Of a stretch of DNA of 64,000 nucleotides, positions 56,025 through 63,905 are shown piece after piece. The stretch is from Hyphomicrobiaceae bacterium (GTDB lineage: Bacteria > Pseudomonadota > Alphaproteobacteria > Rhizobiales > Hyphomicrobiaceae): NCBI GenBank assembly GCA_021775735.1, contig JAJFHG010000059.1, positions 94,376-158,375 of the forward strand, written 5' to 3'. Every line of letters starts with the position of its first letter. Position 1 is the stretch's first letter. Made by a program: the position numbers and the translations under genes. Under the pieces are notes generated by a model. The model worked only from the letters and a program-made list of their open reading frames with translations. It searched no databases and was not told the origin of the DNA.

Positions 56025-56405
56025 TTAAGCGCGTCGGACCAAGGCAGTTCCGGTCATGACATTGAAAATACAAACATGAGGTTTGCTGGCTTGACCGGTT
56101 TTAAGATGAATGTAGGGCATCTTAAAACGTTGCGCCCAATTTTCGTGATCAACCTGCCAGATTGCAACGTCGATGGTTTCATCACCAATTACAACTTTGG
56201 CGGAGTGCACTTGAGACCAATCAATAGATTGGCGCAGGTTGGGGATTAGTTTGGTACCACGGCGGCTGGTTTTTTGGCACGAGGCCATGGCTGCTGAGCC
56301 ATAGGCTTTCATTAACGCCTGTTCGCTTGCCGCACGAAACAGCGATTGCTGTGTCCAGACTTTGACCCCAGCCAGTATGGCCAAGACAATGACAAGCGCT
56401 TTCAT
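56025..56405 (-). CDS. Small exported or membrane-anchored protein of unknown function
   Basis: I do not recognise the family. The 126 residues start with a hydrophobic segment (MKALVIVLAILAGVKVW), probably an uncleaved anchor or signal peptide. A soluble domain follows with SKPHVCIFNVMTGTALV and two cysteines. AAGGA lies 9 bases before the ATG. A 7-bp hairpin GGTGCCG-TCAG-CGGCACC (56421-56438) lies just upstream in the leader. Confidence 0.55.
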   Translation of the reverse strand: MKALVIVLAILAGVKVWTQQSLFRAASEQALMKAYGSAAMASCQKTSRRGTKLIPNLRQSIDWSQVHSAKVVIGDETIDVAIWQVDHENWAQRFKMPYIHLKTGQASKPHVCIFNVMTGTALVRRA

Positions 56406-56801
56406 TAGAACAGCATCCTTGGTGCCGTCAGCGGCACCCCGGGTGCCCTTCTCGGGCCGATAGTGCTGCCAACGTGGTGAATAAAGGGTTAGATTTGAAA
56501 AAGTTGGCTTGAAATATCAGGTCAGTCTTTGAGGCGCTGCCAATTTCATTGTGCGCGGTGCCGGGATCTGTGTCTGGCTTGGGAACCTACCCAGTCGGCG
56601 ATTTTTTGGGGCCATCAGGGTGAGCCCGCCCCCCACCGGAACCGCTATGACTGAAGTCTGTTTGAAAGAGCTATTCTCTTTGCCTGATTTAAAAAAAGAG
56701 GCTTGATGGCAGTCGGCGTCAAGGGTTGCCACAGCCCCGTTAATCGGGCATGGATCGCGATTACATAGGACGAAAGTCGAAGACCGGGGAAGGATAACGC
56801 C
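56406..56801. other. Divergent intergenic region, no gene recognised
   Basis: These 396 bases separate the small minus-strand gene and the dehydrogenase gene. They contain the hairpin at 56421-56438 and a short inverted repeat AAAGAG/CTCTTT near 56665-56685. No credible open frame or clear promoter was found. Confidence 0.45.
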
Positions 56802-57761
56802 ATGAAGAAGCGCATTTTGATCACCCGCCGCCTGCCAGAGGCGGCCGAGGCACGGGCGCGTCGTGACTATGAGGTGGTGCAAAACGCTGATGACCATCAA
56901 ATGTCGTCTGAGGAGATCCTCGCGGAGGCGCCGAATGTCGATGCCATTTTGGTGACAATTACCGACAAGATGCGCAAGGACGTTATCGATAAGCTGCCAG
57001 ACAACATCAAAGCCATCTCAACGTTCTCAGTTGGATTTGACCATATTGATCTTGAAGCTGCCAAAGCCCGTGGCATTAGTGTCGGATTTGCGCCGCATGG
57101 TGTGACCATTGCGACAGCGGAAATCGCCATGCTGCTAATTTTAGGATCAGCGCGGCGCGCAGGTGAAGGCGAAGCCATGATCCGCAATCGCCAATGGCCG
57201 GGTTGGGCGCCGCTACAACTTGTTGGGCAGCGCTTAGATGGCAAGAAGCTCGGAATTTATGGTTTCGGTAAAATCGCCCAGGCGCTGGCACAGCGCGCGC
57301 GCGGTTTTGATATGGAAATTCACTATTTTGATATTGTCCGCCAACCGCCTGAAAAAGAACAGGGCGCGATCTTCCACGATAGTCTCGACAGCTTATTGGC
57401 TGTATCTCAGTTCTTTTCAATCAACGCGCCGTTGACACCCGAGACACGTGGCTTCTTCAATAAAGATGTGATCGAAAAGCTGCCACAGGGCGCTGTGGTT
57501 GTGAACAGTGCACGTGGCGACCTTATCAATGATGAAGACACCATTGCCGCGCTGAAGTCGGGTCGGTTGTCGTACGCTGGTCTTGATGTGTTCGTGGGTG
57601 AACCGAAGATCAACGAAGGCTATTACGACTTGCCAAATACCTTCCTTCTGCCGCATTTGGGCTCTGCGGCCATTGAAGCGCGCAATCAGATGGGCTTTGA
57701 AGCGCTCGACAATCTCGATGCTACTTTTGCAGGCAAAGAGATGCCATTCAAGCTCGCTTAA
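56802..57761 (+). CDS. D-isomer-specific 2-hydroxyacid dehydrogenase (glyoxylate/hydroxypyruvate reductase-like)
   Basis: A 319-residue NAD(P)-dependent dehydrogenase. The Rossmann glycine motif is LGIYGFGKIAQALAQRARGF. Catalytic residues are Arg in VNSARGDLINDEDTI, Glu in FVGEPKINEG and His in FLLPHLGSAA. The best match by eye is the D-glycerate dehydrogenase/glyoxylate reductase group, but substrate specificity is not settled by sequence. The ATG follows GGGGAAGGA. A strong bidirectional-looking terminator lies 35 bases after the stop. Confidence 0.87.
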   Translation: MKKRILITRRLPEAAEARARRDYEVVQNADDHQMSSEEILAEAPNVDAILVTITDKMRKDVIDKLPDNIKAISTFSVGFDHIDLEAAKARGISVGFAPHGVTIATAEIAMLLILGSARRAGEGEAMIRNRQWPGWAPLQLVGQRLDGKKLGIYGFGKIAQALAQRARGFDMEIHYFDIVRQPPEKEQGAIFHDSLDSLLAVSQFFSINAPLTPETRGFFNKDVIEKLPQGAVVVNSARGDLINDEDTIAALKSGRLSYAGLDVFVGEPKINEGYYDLPNTFLLPHLGSAAIEARNQMGFEALDNLDATFAGKEMPFKLA

Positions 57762-57795
57762 GCTGGTGCACCGCTTGGTGTGACGGCGTCAAAAC

Positions 57796-57830
57796 AAAAA
57801 AGGGATTGGAAATCGTCCAATCCCTTTTTT
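57796..57830. terminator. Perfect intrinsic terminator after the dehydrogenase
   Basis: A 15-bp perfect stem, AAAAAAGGGATTGGA (57796-57810) and TCCAATCCCTTTTTT (57816-57830), with a 5-base loop. The T6 tail gives an intrinsic terminator for the plus strand. A-tracts on the 5' side could make it work on both strands. Confidence 0.9.
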
Positions 57831-57915
57831 GTTGCCAATTGCATTTGCGTGGACAGTGCTTAGATTGAGTTCAACGCCAAGACCTCTTTGGCTTTAAACG
57901 CGGCACGATAAAAAC

Positions 57916-58812
57916 ATGTCTCAATCACGCTCACCTGAAAACGGTTCAACCTGTTTGGAGGACAAACCAAGTGTTGCCCTCGTACTCGGTGGCGGTGGCG
58001 CGCGCGGTTTGGCCCATATTGGCATTCTGGAAGTCCTTGATGAATTAGGAGTGGTGCCCAAAGTCATTGCGGGTACATCCATTGGTGCCATCTTTGGTTC
58101 TGCTTATGCCTCAGGTATTCGTGGTGCGGATATTCGTCGCCACACGATTGAAGTTTTGACACGACGATTTGACCTGGTACGCGATGTGTTTTCGGCACGC
58201 GCCATGTCGGGGCGGTCTGCCTTCAACCTGTTTGCGGGGCGTGGATCACTGCTGGCACCTGAAGCGCTTCTGGATATTGTATTGCCCAGCGATGTTGCGG
58301 AGACATTTGAAGATCTCAAAGTCCCACTTCACATTGTTGCAAGTGATTATTATGCGCTTGAGCCAAAGGTGCTGACTGAAGGGCCATTGAGGCCTGCTGT
58401 TGCGGCCAGCATGGCGTTACCGGTCATCTTTCGTCCTGTGACGATCGATGGGCGGATGTTGATGGATGGTGGCTTTGTTAATCCTTTGCCGTTTGATTTG
58501 TTAGATGGCATGGCGGATATCTTGATCGCGGTTGATGTCAGCGGTACGACGAAACAGCCTGAAAGTGACAAGCCACCTGCAATATTGGAATCCTTGTTTT
58601 CTCTGTCTTTCTTTTTTGAGCGTTCGCTTATTCGCGAAAAACTGAAAGCACGTCAGCCGGACATCTATGTTGAAGCGGGCACGGGCACGTTTAACGTGCT
58701 CGACTTTCTCAAAGTCAAAGAGATCCTGGAAAAGGCCGAGCCCGCCAAAGAACGTTTTAAAGCCCAGTTGGCACGCGCGTTGGAGGCTAAAACGCTCCAC
58801 GTCGATGAATGA
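57916..58812 (+). CDS. Patatin-like phospholipase (RssA type)
   Basis: A 298-residue cytoplasmic patatin-family serine esterase. The oxyanion loop is LVLGGGGARGLAHIGILE, the nucleophile is the Ser in VIAGTSIGAIFGSAY, and the dyad Asp is in MDGGFVNPLPFDLL. The compact length and motifs resemble the RssA-type bacterial proteins rather than secreted ExoU-like ones. Physiological substrate unknown. No good Shine-Dalgarno precedes the ATG at 57916. Confidence 0.88.
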   Translation: MSQSRSPENGSTCLEDKPSVALVLGGGGARGLAHIGILEVLDELGVVPKVIAGTSIGAIFGSAYASGIRGADIRRHTIEVLTRRFDLVRDVFSARAMSGRSAFNLFAGRGSLLAPEALLDIVLPSDVAETFEDLKVPLHIVASDYYALEPKVLTEGPLRPAVAASMALPVIFRPVTIDGRMLMDGGFVNPLPFDLLDGMADILIAVDVSGTTKQPESDKPPAILESLFSLSFFFERSLIREKLKARQPDIYVEAGTGTFNVLDFLKVKEILEKAEPAKERFKAQLARALEAKTLHVDE

Positions 58813-58827
58813 GGAAGGCGCAATGTT

Positions 58828-59286
58828 TCACCGTCTGGCGGCAAAAAAAGATTTCAGCAGGTCAGCTGCTTCGACTTCACCAATGCCACCGTAAACCTCG
58901 GGTGCGTGATGACATGTGGGGTGAGTAAAGATCCGCGGTCCGGTTTCTATGCCCCCGCTTTTCAGATCAAGCGCCCCAAAGTAAAGTCTGCGCATGCGGG
59001 CGTTTGAAATTACAGCGGCGCACATCGGGCAGGGTTCGAGCGTGACATAGAGATCATGTCCGGCCAGGCGCTCAGACCCTGCCTGCCGGCAGGCTTGGCG
59101 GATGACCAGCATTTCGGCATGAGCGGATGGATCAGAGGTTTCAACCGTGCGGTTGCCGTCAACAGCAATGATTTTGCCGTCCGGGTCGACCAACACTGCA
59201 CCGACTGGAACCTCGCCCCGTTCGCCGGCCGCCCGCGCTGCGTCCAATGCGACGTCCATATAGCGTTGCTCAGTTTCCGGTGCCAT
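58828..59286 (-). CDS. tadA: tRNA-specific adenosine deaminase
   Basis: TadA converts the wobble adenosine of tRNA-Arg(ACG) to inosine. Zinc ligands are His56 with catalytic Glu58 in SAHAEM, and Cys86/Cys89 in EPCPMC. The 152-residue length fits. It is divergent from the pseudouridine synthase gene (32 bases between starts), a neighbour arrangement common in Rhizobiales, and converges with the patatin gene. Confidence 0.93.
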   Translation of the reverse strand: MAPETEQRYMDVALDAARAAGERGEVPVGAVLVDPDGKIIAVDGNRTVETSDPSAHAEMLVIRQACRQAGSERLAGHDLYVTLEPCPMCAAVISNARMRRLYFGALDLKSGGIETGPRIFTHPTCHHAPEVYGGIGEVEAADLLKSFFAARR

Positions 59287-59318
59287 AACGGGCGCATCTT
59301 TCTAATTGAGAACGGTCC

Positions 59319-60440
59319 ATGTCACCACCACCCAAAAAACCAACAGTCAAGGCCAAACCGCAGCGCGGCTCAAAAGGGCTTGTGCAGGGTCGACGTGGTG
59401 TCTCTGGTGCCAAGGCCAAGCCCAAGTCCCACAAAGCAAAACGATCCGTGACCGAAACCAAACGCAACGTCAAGGCAGGGAAGGTCACTGGCACAGATAA
59501 GACACCCGCCAAGGGGGACCGTATCGCCAAAGTGATGGCGCGTGCCGGGCTTTGTTCCAGGCGCGAAGCAGAGCGTTGGATTGAGGACGGTCGGGTGCGC
59601 ATTAACGGCAAGAGGCTAAAATCTCCTGCCTACGATGTGGCGCGGCGCGATCGCATTGAGGTGGATGGTCAACCTTTGCCTGCGCGTGAGCCGGTCCGGT
59701 TGTGGCGGTATCATAAGCCCAGAGGCTTGGTCACAACGCATCGCGACCCGCAAGGACGCAAGACCGTTTTTGATGCCCTGCCAGGGACGTTGCCGCGCGT
59801 CATCTCTGTTGGGCGTCTCGATTACAATACGGAAGGCTTGTTGTTATTGACCAATGACGGCGACTTGGCGCGTTACCTTGAGTTGCCCACGACAGGTTGG
59901 TTGCGTCGTTATCGCGTGCGCGCACATGGTCGTGTCACAGAGGAGCAACTGAAATCTTTGAGCGACGGAATTAAGGTCGAAGGCGTTAAATATGCTCCTA
60001 TTGTAGCCGTCGTTGACACACAACAAGGGGCCAACCAGTGGCTGACGTTGGGTTTGCGCGAAGGTAAAAACCGTGAAGTGCGTCGCGTTCTGGGTGCGCT
60101 GGGTCTTGAGGTCAATCGCTTAATTCGCATTTCGTATGGACCATTTCAATTGCTGGATCTCAAGCCCGGGCAAGCAGATCTCGTGCGCCGCAAATCGCTC
60201 TCCGATCAGCTTGGACCGAAGCTCTCAGAAGAATTTCAGGTGTCAGGTGAAGAAGAGGTTATGTCTTCACCACGCCGAGGGTTTAAAAAACGCAACGGTG
60301 AACCAGTGGATGGACGGAGCGCGCACGCTCCGTCTCGAAAACCACAACGAGATAAATTGATCTCTGACAAAGCCGGCCCTCGTGCGGCGCGGGCAAAGGC
60401 AAGTTTCAAACGCAGCCCACATAAGAGGCGCACCAAATGA
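59319..60440 (+). CDS. Pseudouridine synthase, RsuA/RluB family
   Basis: A 373-residue rRNA pseudouridine synthase. An unusually long Lys/Arg-rich N-terminus (about 65 residues) precedes the S4 RNA-binding domain ([20 protein letters not shown]). The catalytic domain has the Asp in [13 protein letters not shown], and [20 protein letters not shown] is conserved. A second basic tail of about 70 residues follows. The family is clear, but whether it modifies 23S (RluB) or 16S (RsuA) is not. Its stop overlaps the rsmD start by 4 bases. Confidence 0.87.
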   Translation: MSPPPKKPTVKAKPQRGSKGLVQGRRGVSGAKAKPKSHKAKRSVTETKRNVKAGKVTGTDKTPAKGDRIAKVMARAGLCSRREAERWIEDGRVRINGKRLKSPAYDVARRDRIEVDGQPLPAREPVRLWRYHKPRGLVTTHRDPQGRKTVFDALPGTLPRVISVGRLDYNTEGLLLLTNDGDLARYLELPTTGWLRRYRVRAHGRVTEEQLKSLSDGIKVEGVKYAPIVAVVDTQQGANQWLTLGLREGKNREVRRVLGALGLEVNRLIRISYGPFQLLDLKPGQADLVRRKSLSDQLGPKLSEEFQVSGEEEVMSSPRRGFKKRNGEPVDGRSAHAPSRKPQRDKLISDKAGPRAARAKASFKRSPHKRRTK

Positions 60441-61003
60441 GAGTCGTTGGTGGGAGTTTGCGCGGTCGCGCTTTGAAGACGCCCCAAGACAGTAACGTTC
60501 GTCCAACGTCGGATCGGGTGCGTGAGTCGATCTTCAACATCTTAGAGCATGGTGTGGCGGACTTCGCACTTAAAGACGCGCGCGTCATTGATTTGTTTGC
60601 CGGAACAGGCGCGCTTGGCGTTGAGGCCCTGTCGCGTGGTGCGCGGTTTTGCTTGTTTGTTGAGCAAGCCCCGGACGCACGGGCTGTGATCCGCGCCAAT
60701 GTTGAAACGTTTTCGCTCACTGGTGTAAGCAAAATCTTTCGCCGTGATGCAACGGATCTGGGTCCCATCGGGAACCTTGCGCCATTTCATCTGACATTTT
60801 TAGATCCACCTTATGGCAAGGGGCTCGGTGAAGCTGGCTTCAAAGCGCTGCGGGACGGGGGGTGGCTAACACACGGGGCAGTTGTTGTTTTAGAAGAGCA
60901 TGTGAAGAGTGCAATTGGCCCGGTTGAGGGATATGACGTCCTTGATACGCGCAGCTATGGCGATACGCAGGCGCGCATCTATCGCTTTGTCGGCGATGCT
61001 TAA
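60437..61003 (+). CDS. rsmD: 16S rRNA (guanine966-N2)-methyltransferase
   Basis: RsmD methylates G966 of 16S rRNA. The 188-residue protein begins [13 protein letters not shown], then [15 protein letters not shown]. The SAM motif is [20 protein letters not shown] and the catalytic motif LDPPYGKGL. It is translationally coupled to the upstream pseudouridine synthase through ATGA. Its stop overlaps the convergent mutL stop by 4 bases (TTAA). Confidence 0.94.
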   Translation: MRVVGGSLRGRALKTPQDSNVRPTSDRVRESIFNILEHGVADFALKDARVIDLFAGTGALGVEALSRGARFCLFVEQAPDARAVIRANVETFSLTGVSKIFRRDATDLGPIGNLAPFHLTFLDPPYGKGLGEAGFKALRDGGWLTHGAVVVLEEHVKSAIGPVEGYDVLDTRSYGDTQARIYRFVGDA

Positions 61004-62814
61004 CTGCGCCCAAACAAACGCTCAATATCAGTTAGCTTGAGTTCAACATAGGTCGGGCGGCCGTGATTGCATTGGCCTGAATAGGGCGTTGCTTCCATGT
61101 CACGGAGCAGCGCATTCATTTCCTGGGGCGTCAGGCGCCGACCCGCGCGTACGCTGCCATGACACGCCATGCGCGAACACACGGCTTCCAGTTTGTCCTT
61201 CAGTGCAAAGCTCTGACCATTGCTGCGGATTTCATCAGCAAGATCTTGCACTAGGCCTTTGATGTCGCAGTCACCCAGGAGGGCAGGCACTTCGCGGACT
61301 GCAATAGCACCTTGTCCAAACGCTTCGACAACCAATCCGAGTTCAGCAAGTTCAGAGCTGCGGTCTGCAAGCGCTTGCGCGTCGTCATCGTCGAGTTCGA
61401 TAATTTCAGGTATGAGCAACCCTTGCCTGGTCACGCCTCCGTTGCCAAGAGCCTTCTTCATGCGCTCATAGACAAGGCGTTCGTGGGCCGCATGTTGATC
61501 GACGATCACAACAGAGTTTTCTGTCTGAGCAACAATGTAGGTTTCATGCAGTTGTGCGCGTGCTGCGCCAAGCGGGCAGCGCATATCATCAGCAGGAATC
61601 GGGTCCAGTGTTGCGTCCGCGTTGGCACTTGGTGTGGTGACGGCGTCAAACGGCGCTTGGAGATCTTCAGCTAGTCCGCCACGCATGGGTCGCGCCGGAT
61701 AGATGGGTCGATTGCCATTCGCCGCGGTGCCCGGTGCATATGATGCATTGGCGGTCGACGGCGTGATGGATGATGCAAGCGTATCGATGGTCTTTACACC
61801 ACCAAAGGCGCTTGCCTGATGACCTGCTTCTCCAAGGGCTGCGCGCATCGCGGAGATCAGCAGTCCACGCACGCGGCCGGCATCGCGAAAACGTACTTCC
61901 ACCTTAGCCGGGTGAACATTGACGTCGACATCAGTTGGCGCAACATCAACGAACAATGCCAGCATCGGCGAACGTCCACGCGGCAAGAGATCACCATAGG
62001 CCGCACGCACTGAGCCAAACAACAGTTTATCTTTTACAGGTCGTCCATTGACGAACAAAAATTGTTGACTGGCATCGGCTCGGTTGAGCGTTGGTAGGCC
62101 AATGAAGCCACGTACAGTGGCGGCTTCTGTGGCCGCATCGACAGGGATGGCATCGTTCAGAAAATCTTTGCCCATAATCCGTCCAAGGCGGGCCAACAAG
62201 TCATCGCCGCTGACGCCAGATTTTGGGAGTGCAAGCGCGGTTCGCTGTCCGGTGGTCACAGTGAACGCGATATCCGGATGCGCCATCGCTATGCGTTTCA
62301 TGATTTCGTTGATCGCTTGGTTTTCAGAGCGCTCTGATTTGACAAATTTGAGACGTGCAGGCGTTGCCGAAAACAGATCGCGTACTTCAACCTTGGTGCC
62401 AACATTGCTGGCCGCTGGTTTCAAACCTTCTTTGCGCCCTCGGTCAACGACGATCTCAAAACCAGATCCTGCCTGTTGGGCTGTGACAATTGACAAGTGT
62501 GCGACAGAGCCGATGGAGGGTAGGGCCTCCCCGCGAAAGCCAAGTGTTGAAATTGTCGAAAGATCATCGTCAGCGAGTTTTGAGGTCGCATGGCGTTCAA
62601 CGCACAGCGCCAGATCATCTTGAGACATACCGCGTCCGTTGTCGGTGACCCGGATCAGCGACAACCCGCCATTGACTGTGACGACTTCAACATCGCGTGC
62701 GCCAGCATCGATAGCGTTTTCGACCAGTTCTTTCACAACGCTCGCGGGGCGTTCAATAACTTCGCCCGCGGCAATGCGATTGACGGTTTGTGGTGGTAGT
62801 TGGCGAATGGCCAT
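61000..62814 (-). CDS. mutL: DNA mismatch repair protein MutL
   Basis: MutL links mismatch recognition to strand removal. The N-terminal GHKL ATPase is clear: VENAIDAGA, DNGRGMSQDD and LGFRGEALPSIGSV. The C-terminal domain contains the endonuclease motif DQHAAHERLVYE (pattern DQHA-x2-E-x4-E), plus ACHGSVRAG and CNHGRPTYV metal-site motifs. It is therefore expected to nick DNA itself, as MutLs do in bacteria lacking MutH. At 604 residues its length is normal. Confidence 0.95.
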   Translation of the reverse strand: MAIRQLPPQTVNRIAAGEVIERPASVVKELVENAIDAGARDVEVVTVNGGLSLIRVTDNGRGMSQDDLALCVERHATSKLADDDLSTISTLGFRGEALPSIGSVAHLSIVTAQQAGSGFEIVVDRGRKEGLKPAASNVGTKVEVRDLFSATPARLKFVKSERSENQAINEIMKRIAMAHPDIAFTVTTGQRTALALPKSGVSGDDLLARLGRIMGKDFLNDAIPVDAATEAATVRGFIGLPTLNRADASQQFLFVNGRPVKDKLLFGSVRAAYGDLLPRGRSPMLALFVDVAPTDVDVNVHPAKVEVRFRDAGRVRGLLISAMRAALGEAGHQASAFGGVKTIDTLASSITPSTANASYAPGTAANGNRPIYPARPMRGGLAEDLQAPFDAVTTPSANADATLDPIPADDMRCPLGAARAQLHETYIVAQTENSVVIVDQHAAHERLVYERMKKALGNGGVTRQGLLIPEIIELDDDDAQALADRSSELAELGLVVEAFGQGAIAVREVPALLGDCDIKGLVQDLADEIRSNGQSFALKDKLEAVCSRMACHGSVRAGRRLTPQEMNALLRDMEATPYSGQCNHGRPTYVELKLTDIERLFGRS

Positions 62815-62898
62815 CGGCTTGGCTCCTGTTTCAGGACCTGCAATAGCGCGCTTAGTGATTCGCCCCCAGGGGGTGGAGTGGTCAATCCGATGGTCATC

Positions 62899-62928
62899 CC
62901 CAACTCAACCGGGCCCAACTCAACCGGG
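62899..62928. repeat. Perfect 15-bp tandem repeat upstream of mutL
   Basis: CCCAACTCAACCGGG occurs twice head to tail (62899-62913 and 62914-62928). It lies in the noncoding stretch between mutL and the metal-responsive locus, followed by a purine-rich strand (GGGAGGGGGACGAG). Confidence 0.85.
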
Positions 62929-63032
62929 CCATTGGGCAAACGAGATTGGCGTAGCGACGCTGACGCCCGAAGGGTCAAGCGGGAGGGGGACGAGTTTAAG
63001 GTGAGGTGAGAGAGGAGTGGGGATAAGAATTC

Positions 63033-63102
63033 GTCCGCTTTGATATCAAGAGCAGACATCAACTGCGCAAGTCCTCAATGTCTGCTCAGGGCCAATTGCG
63101 GA
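63033..63102. repeat. Pair of GTCYGCT palindromic intergenic elements
   Basis: GTCCGCT (63033-63039) with AGCAGAC (63051-63057) forms a near-perfect palindrome around TTGATATCAA. GTCTGC (63080-63085) with GCGGA (63098-63102) forms a second stem. In addition GAGCAGACAT (63050-63059) pairs perfectly with ATGTCTGCTC (63078-63087). The pattern is reminiscent of dispersed GTCYGCT...AGCGGAC repeats in Bradyrhizobium-type genomes (from memory). The rest of 62815-63169 holds no recognisable gene. Confidence 0.6.
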
Positions 63103-63169
63103 AATTTCGCCTTGTCTAGATTTGAGCGTATGGTCGCGCGCTTTTTTGCTGTGGCCGTAATATTTCTAT

Positions 63170-63200
63170 TTGACCTTCCAGTTGCTGGAAGTGCCAAGAT
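63170..63200 (+). promoter_or_regulatory. MerR/CueR-type promoter of the DUF4396 gene
   Basis: TTGACC (-35, 63170-63175), a 19-base spacer and CAAGAT (-10, 63195-63200) enclose the dyad ACCTTCCAG-TTG-CTGGAAGTG, with seven perfectly paired inner bases. A long spacer with a centred ACCTTCC dyad is the hallmark of MerR-family metal regulators such as CueR/HmrR. No regulator gene is inside the window. Confidence 0.75.
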
Positions 63201-63232
63201 TAAGAAAATGAGTTTTCATTGATTAGCGCAGA

Positions 63233-63706
63233 GTGAAGCAAACAGTGGCACATATCCAACATCATCAAAGAGCACAGACCCGTAGTTCACTGCGGACCTC
63301 AGCTCATGCAACGCTGCATTGCCTGATTGGCTGCACAATTGGCGAGGTTGCAGGACTAATCCTTGGCGTATCTCTTGGGCTTGGTATTTGGCTAACAATC
63401 GCGCTTGCGGTTTTTCTAGCCTTTGTCGTCGGACTATCGTTGGCAGTGCTCCCAATAATGCGAGATCAGGGCATCGCCTACTTGGCGGCACTAAAGATTG
63501 TCTGGCTGGGTGAAGTGATTTCAATCGCAGTAATGGAGTTTGTGATGAATGCGGTTGATTACATGATCGGCGGCATTCAAGCGATGTCCGTTTTCGAGCC
63601 GATATTTTGGATTGGAATCGCAGCTGCGATACCAGCTGGTTTTCTGGCCGCCTGGCCCGTCAATCACTGGTTACTTTCGCGCCATCTTAAGAGTTGTGGC
63701 CATTAG
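63233..63706 (+). CDS. DUF4396 membrane protein
   Basis: A 157-residue protein resembling DUF4396. The family hallmark HATLHCLIGCTIGEVAGLILG (given here in part: HCLIGCTIGEVAG, about residues 29-41) combines His and Cys residues that could bind a soft metal. Four hydrophobic segments follow, and the C-terminal cytoplasmic end is WLLSRHLKSCGH. The start is GTG 63233 or, 12 bases on, GTG 63245; neither has a good Shine-Dalgarno. It is preceded by a CueR-type promoter, so metal (probably copper) induction is inferred. A 27-codon gene follows after 30 bases. Confidence 0.72.
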   Translation: MKQTVAHIQHHQRAQTRSSLRTSAHATLHCLIGCTIGEVAGLILGVSLGLGIWLTIALAVFLAFVVGLSLAVLPIMRDQGIAYLAALKIVWLGEVISIAVMEFVMNAVDYMIGGIQAMSVFEPIFWIGIAAAIPAGFLAAWPVNHWLLSRHLKSCGH

Positions 63707-63736
63707 GCTCAGTGACTTTGTTGAGAGGAGGTCGGT

Positions 63737-63820
63737 ATGTTTACCAAATTTGCAGCCTCAGCGGTGGTCTTGGCTGCCCTGACTGCAACCGCATACGCGG
63801 TCTGCCAATTCTGTCCGTAA
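63737..63820 (+). CDS. 27-residue Cys-containing secreted mini-peptide
   Basis: A very short gene with a strong Shine-Dalgarno (GAGGAGG, 5 bases before the ATG). It encodes a complete signal-peptide-like sequence: MFTKFA, hydrophobic core SAVVLAALTATAYA, then only VCQFCP before the TAA. The C-x-x-C ending directly at Pro-stop could bind a metal after export or act on the ribosome as a sensing leader peptide. It lies 30 bases after the DUF4396 stop and 19 bases before the second MerR-type promoter. I do not recognise a named family. Confidence 0.6.
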   Translation: MFTKFAASAVVLAALTATAYAVCQFCP

Positions 63821-63839
63821 AGTACGTAATCTATGTATG

Positions 63840-63870
63840 TTGACCTTCCGGTAGCCGGAAGGTCTAATTT
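63840..63870 (+). promoter_or_regulatory. Second MerR/CueR-type promoter, perfect dyad
   Basis: TTGACC (63840-63845), a 19-base spacer and TAATTT (63865-63870). The spacer and -35 hold a perfect 9-bp dyad ACCTTCCGG-TAG-CCGGAAGGT (63843-63863). This is a textbook MerR-family promoter geometry and drives the truncated gene at 63906. Confidence 0.85.
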
Positions 63871-63905
63871 GCCCTATTGTGAAGTCAAAGGAGACGACGC
63901 ACGGC

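Noticed and set aside
62733..63062. Minus-strand frame beginning MSALDIKADEF and running through the repeats
   Set aside because: It is made of the tandem repeat and a palindromic element and runs antiparallel into the mutL start region; such repeat-encoded frames are spurious.
63040..63222. 60-codon plus-strand frame with a signal-like end
   Set aside because: Its last third is the MerR-type promoter itself, and no Shine-Dalgarno or conserved domain supports it.
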